A DNA stretch of 15,394 nt from Clostridia bacterium (GTDB lineage Bacteria; Bacillota; Clostridia; Christensenellales; Aristaeellaceae): NCBI GenBank assembly GCA_030526935.1, contig JAUNBY010000035.1, forward strand, positions 1 to 15,394, read 5' to 3'. The notes below the pieces were generated by a model. The model had not been told where the DNA came from, did not search any database, and saw nothing but the letters and a program-made list of their open reading frames with translations. Each line of letters begins with the position of its first letter. The first letter of the stretch is position 1. A program made the position numbers and the translations under genes. This document shows, piece by piece, positions 1 through 6,070 of this stretch.

Positions 1-134
1 TACCTGAGTGATTCGCCTTCGCACATAATAATGGTATATACTTCATCGCCTTGCATGGCGTGCCTTGCAACAGTACCACCAACGCCAAGCAACTCATCGT
101 CCGGGTGTGCAGCAATTACCAATATCTTCTTCAT
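1..134 (-). CDS. PIG-L (LmbE-like) family deacetylase, N-terminal part only
   Basis: Translating the minus strand from the ATG at 134-132 gives 44 codons that stay open to the window edge. The product begins MKKILVIAAHPDDELLGVGG. AHPDDE is the zinc-binding signature of the PIG-L/LmbE family, which removes N-acetyl groups from amino sugars such as GlcNAc-PI, mycothiol precursors and bacterial polysaccharide sugars. A glycine-rich stretch and a beta-strand (VYTIIMCEG) follow, as usual for the family. The start overlaps the stop of the upstream formyltransferase as ATGA (134-131), which implies translational coupling. In this operon the likely substrate is an N-acetylated nucleotide sugar or lipid-linked sugar, deacetylated before or alongside N-formylation; that is inference. 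The C-terminal two thirds lie outside the window, so completeness cannot be judged. Confidence 0.88.
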   Translation of the reverse strand, partial: MKKILVIAAHPDDELLGVGGTVARHAMQGDEVYTIIMCEGESLR

Positions 135-1099
135 CGTAATCCTCGCTCTTCAAAATGCGCTCCAACAAATTCTTTGAATCCGTGATGCCCTTTAAATATA
201 TTCCCCGACTCATCTTCGATCTCATGAAGGATAATTGATCCATACTGACACGTGACCAGAATCCCACATGCATCTTCCAATGGGGAGACAACAGAACCGA
301 TTATCGCCCCCGGAGCATTGTTGGGTGTATCATCAGGAAGTAGTGAAGCAGACCAAATCAGGTATTTTTTTTCGCCAATATACGAAAATGCACCAGGATA
401 TGGGCGCGTTAATGCCCGTACAAAATTATAGATTGCTCGACTAGATTGCGTCCAAATCACTTCGCCGTCTTTGGGCCTGCGTCTCGGAAGAATTGGTTCA
501 TCTGCTTTATTTACTACATTCATCGATGTATATTGAGAGCATTCTAATCTTTCTATCAGTTTAATGATCATTGTCGCATTTGTCTGCGCTACCTTATCGT
601 ATATTGTAGCGCAAGTATCATATGGCGTAATATCTATCTCGACTTGATCTATAATTTCACCGGCATCAACGTCGTCGTTTAACCACATCAGCGTATTCCC
701 TGTTTTTTCCTCTCCGTTAATTATCGACCAATTGACCGGCGCACTCCCACGATTATGCGGTAATAATGAAGCGTGAGCGCCAACTGTTCCGACTGTGGGT
801 ATCTCCAGTATTGTTTGTGGAACGATCTCACTCCAACCCAATACAATCGACAGATCCGGCTTCATCTGTTGAATGATGCTATATGCAGCGTTACTTTTAA
901 TTGTTGAAATATAATGAACCGGAACATTATATTCTTCACAGAGCTGCAAATACTCGCGAGTACCGGCAGATCGCTTGAGAAATGCAGCGTCATCCAACGT
1001 TACAAAGCCGACTATCGCTTTTCCCATCTCCAATGCGCGCCTAAACGCAAAAACTCCTTCATTATGAAAACCTATCCAAACGATGTTCACATCTATCAC
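131..1099 (-). CDS. Methionyl-tRNA formyltransferase-like protein, probably sugar N-formyltransferase
   Basis: This 322-residue protein has the two-domain layout of the Fmt/ArnA formyltransferase family. Residues 1-200 form the catalytic domain, with HASLLPHNRG at 109-118 (His109), NGEEKTGNT at 128-136 and DVDAG at 143-147 (Asp145). Residues 205-315 look like the C-terminal OB-type domain, with RPYPGAF at 232-238. Such enzymes move a formyl group from 10-formyltetrahydrofolate to an amino group. Placement after an aminotransferase-GNAT fusion and before a PIG-L deacetylase favours an amino-sugar substrate over Met-tRNA. The usual Asn-x-His signature reads Gly107-Ala-His109, so the catalytic Asn is replaced. 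The start is GTG at 1099; an in-frame GTG at 1090 has better spacing from the GGAAG at about 1102, so the start is uncertain by three codons. It lies 28 nt after the preceding gene and is clearly AT-richer than genes to the right. Confidence 0.85.
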   Translation of the reverse strand: MIDVNIVWIGFHNEGVFAFRRALEMGKAIVGFVTLDDAAFLKRSAGTREYLQLCEEYNVPVHYISTIKSNAAYSIIQQMKPDLSIVLGWSEIVPQTILEIPTVGTVGAHASLLPHNRGSAPVNWSIINGEEKTGNTLMWLNDDVDAGEIIDQVEIDITPYDTCATIYDKVAQTNATMIIKLIERLECSQYTSMNVVNKADEPILPRRRPKDGEVIWTQSSRAIYNFVRALTRPYPGAFSYIGEKKYLIWSASLLPDDTPNNAPGAIIGSVVSPLEDACGILVTCQYGSIILHEIEDESGNIFKGHHGFKEFVGAHFEERGLR

Positions 1100-1127
1100 G
1101 CTTCCACTTTCATGGTTCTTCTATTAA

Positions 1128-2849
1128 CTATTGTACTTCCCTCTCCATACACAGCACCACAAAGTGCTTGGACGGCCGCTTATACAGCTCGCGGTATCCC
1201 CGTCGTTTCAGGAATGTCACCGCCTGGTCGCTGGCCTCGTATACCGAACTGCGCACACATTCGCATCCCCTCTTCTTTGCCTGTGCCAGTATATACTCGA
1301 AGCACTGCGTGCCTATGCCCTTGTTCCAGTATTCGGGCGTTACCGCCAGGCGCTGCATGTAGAGCGCCTTCTTATTCAGATCGAAGTACATGGACGGGTG
1401 GCCGGTGAAATTGAACGTCGCGACGGGCTTGCCGGACGCCTTGCTTTTGACGAGATAGACTTCTTTTTCAAGACATTCCCTGCGTATGAAGTCCACCGGC
1501 AATGGCGTCGCCCAGTGCAGAAGGCCGCCGTCTATGAACATCCGCTCGCCGCACTCCTTGATGATTTCATAGATCGAGCGCACGTCATCGTAGCTGGTAT
1601 CCCACACGCGCGTGATTTCCAATTCATCCGGATACAGCGTACGGGGTTCTTGCCCATCCAGAATCCCCTTGAGCGTGTCGATGACGAACCGCACCTGTTC
1701 GTCGGTCAGCTGCGTATGCATGGGCAGCGTGATTTCGTTGGCGTACTGGCGGTAAGCGTTGGGATAATCATTGATGTCAAATCCCAGGCGTTTGTAGGCC
1801 GTGTGCATGGGCAGGGGCTTAAAATGGACGTTGCACGCCACCCCCGCCTCGGCCATCTTCACGATAATTTCGTTTCGGCGCTGCTCGCTGATACCGGTCA
1901 GGCGCATAAGGTACAGGTGTCCGTTGCCCTCAAAGTCTTCTCCGAAGTGCTGAAGCCTGCGAATCCCCAGCGGCAAAAGCGCCTCGTCGTACATCCTGAT
2001 AAGGCGTCTGCGCCTGGCCATAAGTCCGTCGAAACGGCTGATCTGAACCAGCCCCAGCGCGGCGGCGACGTCCGTCATATTGCACTTATAGGCCGGATAG
2101 ACTATGTCGTACTCCCACGCGCCCGGCCGCATCTTGGCCAGCGCGTCCTTGCTCTGCCCGTGGAGCGACCAGAGCATGAACCGGTTGTATATTTCGTCGT
2201 TGTCCAGACCCTCCCGGTCGAGCCACGTGACCGCGCCTCCCTCGGCCGTAGTCAGATTTTTGACCGCGTGAAAACTAAAACAGCTAAAATCCGCCACCGC
2301 GCCCGACTTTTTGCCGTGATAGCTCGCGCCGAAGGAATGCGCCGCGTCCGCCATGACGATCGGGCGGTCGAAGAGCTTCTGGTACTCGTTTTCGCCGGGG
2401 CGATAGAGATGCTTTTTGCTCTCGACCGCCTGATAGAGTTTGTCGTAATCGCACATCACGCCGCCTATGTCAACGGGGATGATGACCTTGGTCTTTTCAG
2501 TGATGGCGTCGGCCAGCTTCGCGTAGTCCATCTGGAAGGAGCCGGGCGCTACGTCCACCATCACGATTTTCGCGCCAACATGGTCGATTACCGACGCGGA
2601 GGCCGTGTAGGTATAGGCAGATGTGATTACCTCGTCTCCCGGACCTACGCCCAGTATGCGCAGCGTCATCTCCAGCGCCGCCGTCGCCGAATTCAGACAT
2701 ACCGTCCTGGAAGTTGCGCAATACTCGGCGATCTTCTTTTCAAACAGCTTGGTCTTGGGACCCGTGGTGATCCAGCCGGATTTCAGTGCCGCGGTGACCT
2801 CCTGTATCTCAAGATCGGTGATGTCCGGTGGTGAAAACGGTATATTCAT
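1128..2849 (-). CDS. DegT/DnrJ/EryC1 aminotransferase fused to a GNAT acetyltransferase
   Basis: This is a 573-residue two-domain protein. Residues 1-400 are a fold-type I PLP-dependent sugar aminotransferase: GWITTGP at 25-31, NSATAALE at 53-60 for cofactor phosphate contacts, GDEVITSAYTYTAS at 71-84, DAAHSFG at 168-174 (Asp168 pairs with the pyridine nitrogen) and FSFHAVKNLTTAEGG at 191-205, with Lys197 as the predicted Schiff-base lysine. Residues 410-573 are a GNAT N-acyltransferase, with motif A around LAVTPEYWNKGIGT (501-514). The likely job is to transaminate a 4-keto (or 3-keto) nucleotide sugar and acetylate the new amine on one polypeptide; the substrate cannot be read from sequence. 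The start is firm: AAAGGGG at 2863-2857 sits 7 nt before the ATG. The DegT part is full length, unlike the truncated paralog upstream, and may have made it dispensable. Confidence 0.93.
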   Translation of the reverse strand: MNIPFSPPDITDLEIQEVTAALKSGWITTGPKTKLFEKKIAEYCATSRTVCLNSATAALEMTLRILGVGPGDEVITSAYTYTASASVIDHVGAKIVMVDVAPGSFQMDYAKLADAITEKTKVIIPVDIGGVMCDYDKLYQAVESKKHLYRPGENEYQKLFDRPIVMADAAHSFGASYHGKKSGAVADFSCFSFHAVKNLTTAEGGAVTWLDREGLDNDEIYNRFMLWSLHGQSKDALAKMRPGAWEYDIVYPAYKCNMTDVAAALGLVQISRFDGLMARRRRLIRMYDEALLPLGIRRLQHFGEDFEGNGHLYLMRLTGISEQRRNEIIVKMAEAGVACNVHFKPLPMHTAYKRLGFDINDYPNAYRQYANEITLPMHTQLTDEQVRFVIDTLKGILDGQEPRTLYPDELEITRVWDTSYDDVRSIYEIIKECGERMFIDGGLLHWATPLPVDFIRRECLEKEVYLVKSKASGKPVATFNFTGHPSMYFDLNKKALYMQRLAVTPEYWNKGIGTQCFEYILAQAKKRGCECVRSSVYEASDQAVTFLKRRGYRELYKRPSKHFVVLCMEREVQ

Positions 2850-3210
2850 CTTGATTCCCCTTTCTCCGCGTCGTTCGTACTGTTTCGAGCTTTCGGTAAT
2901 TAGAAATGACGTTTAGTGATCGGGGTATTCTCTGAACGCCCTGCTACGCATATCCATTCGCATTTCGCGCATGTTTATTCTTCATGTCTCAAACTCAAGC
3001 GTATAAGCTTTTGACCGCTATTTTCTTATCTCCAAGCCGGGTAAAGCACGAATAGCCCGTATTATCTTTGGCTGCCATTTCCCGTCAGTTGCATGTCTGA
3101 AACTGCTTTCACGCTCGTTCGGCTCATAGACTTGTAAGTTATGCACAGAAACGAAGGTCGTTTCTTCCCGATTTTCTATGCTCTTTGCCGGTTGGTTTCT
3201 TTCCCCCAAG
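2850..3210. other. 361-bp intergenic region with repeat copy A and a possible 19-codon leader ORF
   Basis: No convincing gene lies between the truncated aminotransferase and the aminotransferase-GNAT gene. Bases 3042-3210 are unique sequence following the truncation point, with a perfect 8-bp stem (AGAAACGA / TCGTTTCT, 3147-3165, 3-nt loop) and no T-tract on the minus-strand side. Bases 2946-3041 are repeat copy A. On the minus strand an ATG at 2972-2970, inside the repeat, opens a 19-codon ORF (MREMRMDMRSRAFREYPDH) that stops at 2913. It has only a weak purine run upstream, so translation is doubtful. No good sigma-A promoter was found, so the downstream gene is probably transcribed by read-through. 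Confidence 0.6.
2946..3041. repeat. 96-bp direct repeat, copy A
   Basis: These 96 bases match 3847-3942 in the same orientation with three substitutions and no gaps, about 97% identity. Both copies start acgcatatcc and end caagccggg on the plus strand, and similarity drops sharply at both ends. Copy A lies upstream of the aminotransferase-GNAT gene and copy B directly downstream of the dehydrogenase gene, so the pair brackets the truncated aminotransferase. Internally the minus strand carries ATGCG three times in close succession; no strong terminal inverted repeat or transposase is visible. It could be a duplicated operon junction, a short intergenic repeat family, or the scar of an insertion; only these two copies were noticed in the window. 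Confidence 0.93.
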
Positions 3211-3777
3211 TTATGACATTACCGCCATGTCCCCGAACGAACCGCACTTCTTGCCCTTATACTCGGTTCCCAGCGCCTCCGCGGAATCCTCGATCACAGG
3301 CACGCCATACTTGCGGCAGATGGGCAACAGGTTATCCCAATCCGCGCTCTCGCCGTAGAGATCCACGATGATGACCGCCTTGGGCATCTTGTTTTCCTTT
3401 TTTGCCCACTTAAACGCCTTCTCAAGCGCGACCGGAGACATATTCCAGCTATCCGGTTCGCTGTCGATAAATACGGGTTCACACCTCTCGTAGAGGATAC
3501 CACCGCAGCTTCCTATGAAGGTAAAATCCGAGCAAAATACCGTGTCACCCGGTTCGACGCCCATCCAGCGCAGCGCGAGGTGGATGGCAGCAGTGCCGGA
3601 GGTCAGCGCAAGCGCCGATTCCACGCCCGCATAACTTGCCATCTCCTCTTCAAAGGCGTTGATGGACGGGCCATAGGGCGCTATCCAGTTGGTGTCAAAG
3701 GCCTCCTTGATGTACTCCATTTCCCGCCCGCCCATATGCGGCGGCGACAAGTAAATGCGAAACGCCACGCTGATCAT
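3211..3777 (-). pseudogene. EpsN-like DegT family aminotransferase, C-terminally truncated
   Basis: The product is a PLP-dependent sugar aminotransferase of the EpsN/PglE type: IYLSPPHMGG near the N-terminus, NWIAPYGP at about 30-37, SGTAAIHLAL at 60-69, FIDSEPDSWNMSP at 103-115, VIEDSAEALG at 161-170 and KKCGSFGD at 176-183. It ends after about 188 residues (GDMAVMS, stop at 3213-3211), whereas the family runs to about 380-400. The break falls right where the family continues as F-N-G-N-K, so the PLP lysine and the whole C-terminal half are missing and the protein should be inactive. The ATG at 3777 is chosen because the homology begins there, but its GAGGGG abuts the start; GTG at 3768 is better spaced. 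The frame also stays open to an ATG at 3873 inside repeat copy B. The gene is flanked by the 96-bp repeats, which suggests rearrangement. Confidence 0.88.
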
Positions 3778-3846
3778 CCCCTCTTCTTCGTATTTTTGAG
3801 AGCTTTTGTTCGGCCGATACCTGAACCGGTATGTCTGAAACACTCC

Positions 3847-3942
3847 ACGCATATCCATTCGCATTTCGCGCATGTTTATTCTTCGTGTCTCAAACTCAAG
3901 CGTATAAGTTTCTGACCGCTATTTTCTTATCTCCAAGCCGGG
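3847..3942. repeat. 96-bp direct repeat, copy B
   Basis: This is the second copy of the repeat at 2946-3041, 901 bp away in direct orientation with three mismatches. It begins 11 bases beyond the stop codon of the dehydrogenase gene. Copy B includes an ATG at 3873-3871 whose frame runs without a stop into the truncated aminotransferase, so a product starting MREMRMDMRGVFQTYR is formally possible, though it would not match the family N-terminus. Beyond the repeat, the two downstream leaders retain weak resemblance, for example a pyrimidine/purine-rich stretch before each start codon. Confidence 0.93.
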
Positions 3943-3953
3943 AGACTGTTTTA

Positions 3954-5282
3954 TTACAGCCTCCAATACCTGAACCCGGACTTTTCCACTTCCGCTTTAT
4001 CCAGTATGGATTTTACATCGATGAGTACCCGCTCGTCTGGCGCGGAACCTTCCCTGTACATCGCTTTTAACGCGTCTAAGCTCATGCTTTTGAACTCGTC
4101 ATGCGCGACGGCCAACACCACGCAGTCGACGTCGGACACGTCGTTCAGCGGCGTGAGCTTAATGCCGTACTCATGCTCCGCGTCGCGCTCGCTCGCCCAC
4201 GTATCCACAACTATCGGTTCGACGCCGTATTCCCTTAGTTTTTCTATGACATCGGCGACTTTGGAGTTCCTCGTGTCCGGACAGTTTTCCTTAAATGTCA
4301 GACCCAGTATTACAACCTTGCTCTTTTTCGGAGCTTTGCCGGCCAGCACCAATTGCTTAATGGTCGCCTCGGCAACAAACGCTCCCATGTTGTCGTTGAC
4401 TATGCGGCCATTGAGTATAATCTGACTGTGATAGCCCAGTTTTTCCGCCTCGTAGGTAAAATAGTAGGGATCGACGCCTATACAGTGGCCGCCGACGAGA
4501 CCGGGACGGAAACCCAGTGCGTTCCACTTGGTATTCATGCCGTCGACAACCTCGGCGGTATCGATGCCCATTCGATCAAATACCATCGCCAACTCGTTCA
4601 TGAACGCGATATTGATATCGCGTTGGCTGTTCTCAACGACCTTTATCGCCTCGGCTGTCTTAATGGAAGACACGGGAAATGTTCCGACGTTGATGACGAG
4701 ATCGTACACCTCTTTAATTTCCTTGAGCGCCTCCTCGTCGCAACCGGACACGATTTTCTTTATGTTCTCCAATCTGTGAACTTTGTCGCCGGGATTGATG
4801 CGCTCGGGAGAATAGCCGATTTTGAAATCAATGCCGCATTTCAGGCCGGATTCTCTTTCAAGAATCGGCAGGCAGACATCCTCAGTAACGCCCGGATACA
4901 CGGTGGATTCAAAAACCACTATGGAACCCTTTGCCATATTCCGGCCAAGAATTGTAGACGCTCCTATCACAGGGCTGAGATCTGGCGTATGATCCTGATT
5001 TATAGGCGTCGGAACCGCGATGATATGGAATCGCGCGCGCCGCAGCTCGTTTTCATCGGCGGTAAATCGAACCGTCGTCGCCGCAATCGCCTCGTCACCA
5101 ACCTCATGCGTAGGATCTACGCCGGATTTATACAGGTCGATTTTGTTCTTATTAAGATCATAGCCAACGACATCGATGCCTTTGCTGGCAAACGCCACGG
5201 CGAGAGGCATGCCGACATAGCCAAGCCCTACGAGCGAAAGGCCGGCTTCTTTATTCAACAGCTTGTTGCGCATATTTTTCAT
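3954..5282 (-). CDS. Nucleotide-sugar dehydrogenase (UDP-GlcNAc/UDP-GalNAc 6-dehydrogenase type, TviB/WbpO-like)
   Basis: This is a complete enzyme of about 442 residues in the UDP-glucose/GDP-mannose dehydrogenase family. It carries an N-terminal Rossmann motif (VGLGYVGMPL, 18-27), AVPTPI at 89-94, FEST near 124-127, conserved Lys208 (SIKTAE), Asn218 (ENS) and the catalytic cysteine at 267 in GGHCIGVDPYY. A C-terminal NAD-like domain follows, with VVILGLTFKENCPDTRNSK near 324-342. Such enzymes oxidise C6 of a UDP-N-acetylhexosamine to the uronate in two NAD-dependent steps through a cysteine thiohemiacetal. GHCIGVDPYY and the length favour the TviB/WbpO branch over UDP-glucose dehydrogenase; the exact epimer cannot be told. 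The ATG at 5282 is chosen because AGAGG lies 9 nt upstream; an ATG at 5291 directly abuts that site. It likely makes the acidic sugar that the aminotransferase, formyl- and deacetylase genes accompany. Confidence 0.95.
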   Translation of the reverse strand: MKNMRNKLLNKEAGLSLVGLGYVGMPLAVAFASKGIDVVGYDLNKNKIDLYKSGVDPTHEVGDEAIAATTVRFTADENELRRARFHIIAVPTPINQDHTPDLSPVIGASTILGRNMAKGSIVVFESTVYPGVTEDVCLPILERESGLKCGIDFKIGYSPERINPGDKVHRLENIKKIVSGCDEEALKEIKEVYDLVINVGTFPVSSIKTAEAIKVVENSQRDINIAFMNELAMVFDRMGIDTAEVVDGMNTKWNALGFRPGLVGGHCIGVDPYYFTYEAEKLGYHSQIILNGRIVNDNMGAFVAEATIKQLVLAGKAPKKSKVVILGLTFKENCPDTRNSKVADVIEKLREYGVEPIVVDTWASERDAEHEYGIKLTPLNDVSDVDCVVLAVAHDEFKSMSLDALKAMYREGSAPDERVLIDVKSILDKAEVEKSGFRYWRL

Positions 5283-5567
5283 TAATCCCATCCTCTATTC
5301 CATGCATGGCAAGGGAAAACTCACGCCCTGCATAAATGAACTTCGATATGTATATCTACTCAACCGCTTCCCGCCTCGGGCAATATTTAACGCGTTTTAA
5401 CCTGCAACGGTTCTTTCTCCCGACTGTTTCTCATAGAATATACGGGGTAAGCCGCTCTTCCACGCTCCCGTTCGATATTTAATACGAAACGCTGCCCGGT
5501 CACCCGCTCGAACGAGGCCTCATTGCCGCCTGAGAGCGTAACTGGCGCACAGGCTAACCTCGCGCCA
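5283..5567. other. 285-bp intergenic region between peptidase and dehydrogenase genes
   Basis: No supported gene is seen. The region starts (minus strand) with the strong stem-loop annotated separately and ends with an AT-rich stretch before the dehydrogenase start. Several AT-rich hexamers occur around 5340-5460, but no -35/-10 pair with acceptable spacing was found. It is the longest gap between genes after the leader region and the one at 2850-3210, and it separates the giant-protein module from the sugar-nucleotide genes, so it is the likeliest place for an internal boundary of regulation. Confidence 0.5.
5543..5567 (-). other. Stem-loop abutting the peptidase stop codon, not a classical terminator
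   Basis: In the transcript the TAA of the S26-like gene is followed at once by TGGCGC, then a second short stem (AGG with loop TTAG and CCT), then GCGCCA. The outer arms (5567-5562 and 5548-5543) are perfectly complementary over 6 bp and GC-rich. No U-run follows, so it is not a standard intrinsic terminator. It may stabilise the 3' end of the upstream mRNA segment, mark a processing site, or be a pause element that LoaP overrides. Function is unknown. Confidence 0.55.
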
Positions 5568-6065
5568 TTACGCGTCCTCACTGCTGTGAAAAACCCCGCG
5601 AACGCGACACGCCGCGCTGTACAGGTAAAAAATCCCTTTTCGAAAAAACCGCAATCCCATCCACAACCGCGCGTACGCGCGCCATATGCGCGCGTTGGGA
5701 TCGATCCGGCGGTCGCCGCGCTCTACGCACACGGCGAGGCCGAGTATGTTTTTAGCGTCGATCCAGGCGTCAGGTCGGTAGCAGCCGTCCCCAAAGGTTT
5801 GTACGCGCGATTGCCCCACGCGCCATACGCGGTGCAGCACATAACGCGCTCCGTCCCGGAACAGGACAATGTCCCCTACGCGCGCCGCGCGCGCCATCGG
5901 CACGACCGTCACCGTATCGCGCCCGGTACGAATCAGGGGGCGCATACTTCCTCCGCGAACCTGAAGCCGCACCGGGGGCGCGGCGCCTTTTTGCGCCAGC
6001 GAATGCCACGTTTCTACCGAAAGCGCGTGTACGCCCGCGGACGCCTCTGAATTATAGACCGTCAT
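5568..6065 (-). CDS. S24/S26 family (signal peptidase I-like) serine peptidase
   Basis: The 165-residue product carries signal-peptidase-like motifs: RGGSMRPLIRTGRD at 37-50 with nucleophile Ser40 in the G-S-M-x-P box, RVGDIVLFRDG at 62-72, YVLHRV at 75-80 with His78 where bacterial type I enzymes have the general-base lysine, and TFGDGCYRPD at 90-99. A Ser/His dyad is the arrangement of SipW/ER-type enzymes, so cleavage chemistry is plausible. There is no clear N-terminal transmembrane helix; the only moderately hydrophobic stretch is near the C-terminus (about 127-155). It lies 5 nt downstream of the LCP-like gene and 0.5 kb from a huge secreted repeat protein, so processing of an exported neighbour is an attractive but untested role. 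The ribosome binding site is weak (AGG about 13 nt upstream), suggesting dependence on translation of the preceding gene. Confidence 0.8.
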   Translation of the reverse strand: MTVYNSEASAGVHALSVETWHSLAQKGAAPPVRLQVRGGSMRPLIRTGRDTVTVVPMARAARVGDIVLFRDGARYVLHRVWRVGQSRVQTFGDGCYRPDAWIDAKNILGLAVCVERGDRRIDPNARIWRAYARLWMGLRFFRKGIFYLYSAACRVRGVFHSSEDA

Positions 6066-6070
6066 CCGCG

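Noticed and set aside
1131..2834. 567-codon plus-strand frame opposite the DegT-GNAT gene
   Set aside because: The opposite strand encodes a complete, motif-bearing enzyme; this frame is arginine/valine-rich shadow sequence.
3147..3165. Perfect 8-bp hairpin as an intrinsic terminator for the truncated aminotransferase
   Set aside because: The stem is AT-rich with a 3-nt loop, and no U-run follows on the minus strand.
3018..3209. 63-codon frame following the truncated aminotransferase
   Set aside because: No similarity to a known protein is visible, the frame runs into repeat copy A, and no proper ribosome binding site is placed before it.
5543..5567. Resemblance of the plus-strand GCACAGGCTAACC to the start of a c-di-GMP riboswitch
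   Set aside because: The rest of the riboswitch consensus is absent and the strand is opposite to all genes; the similarity comes from the stem-loop.
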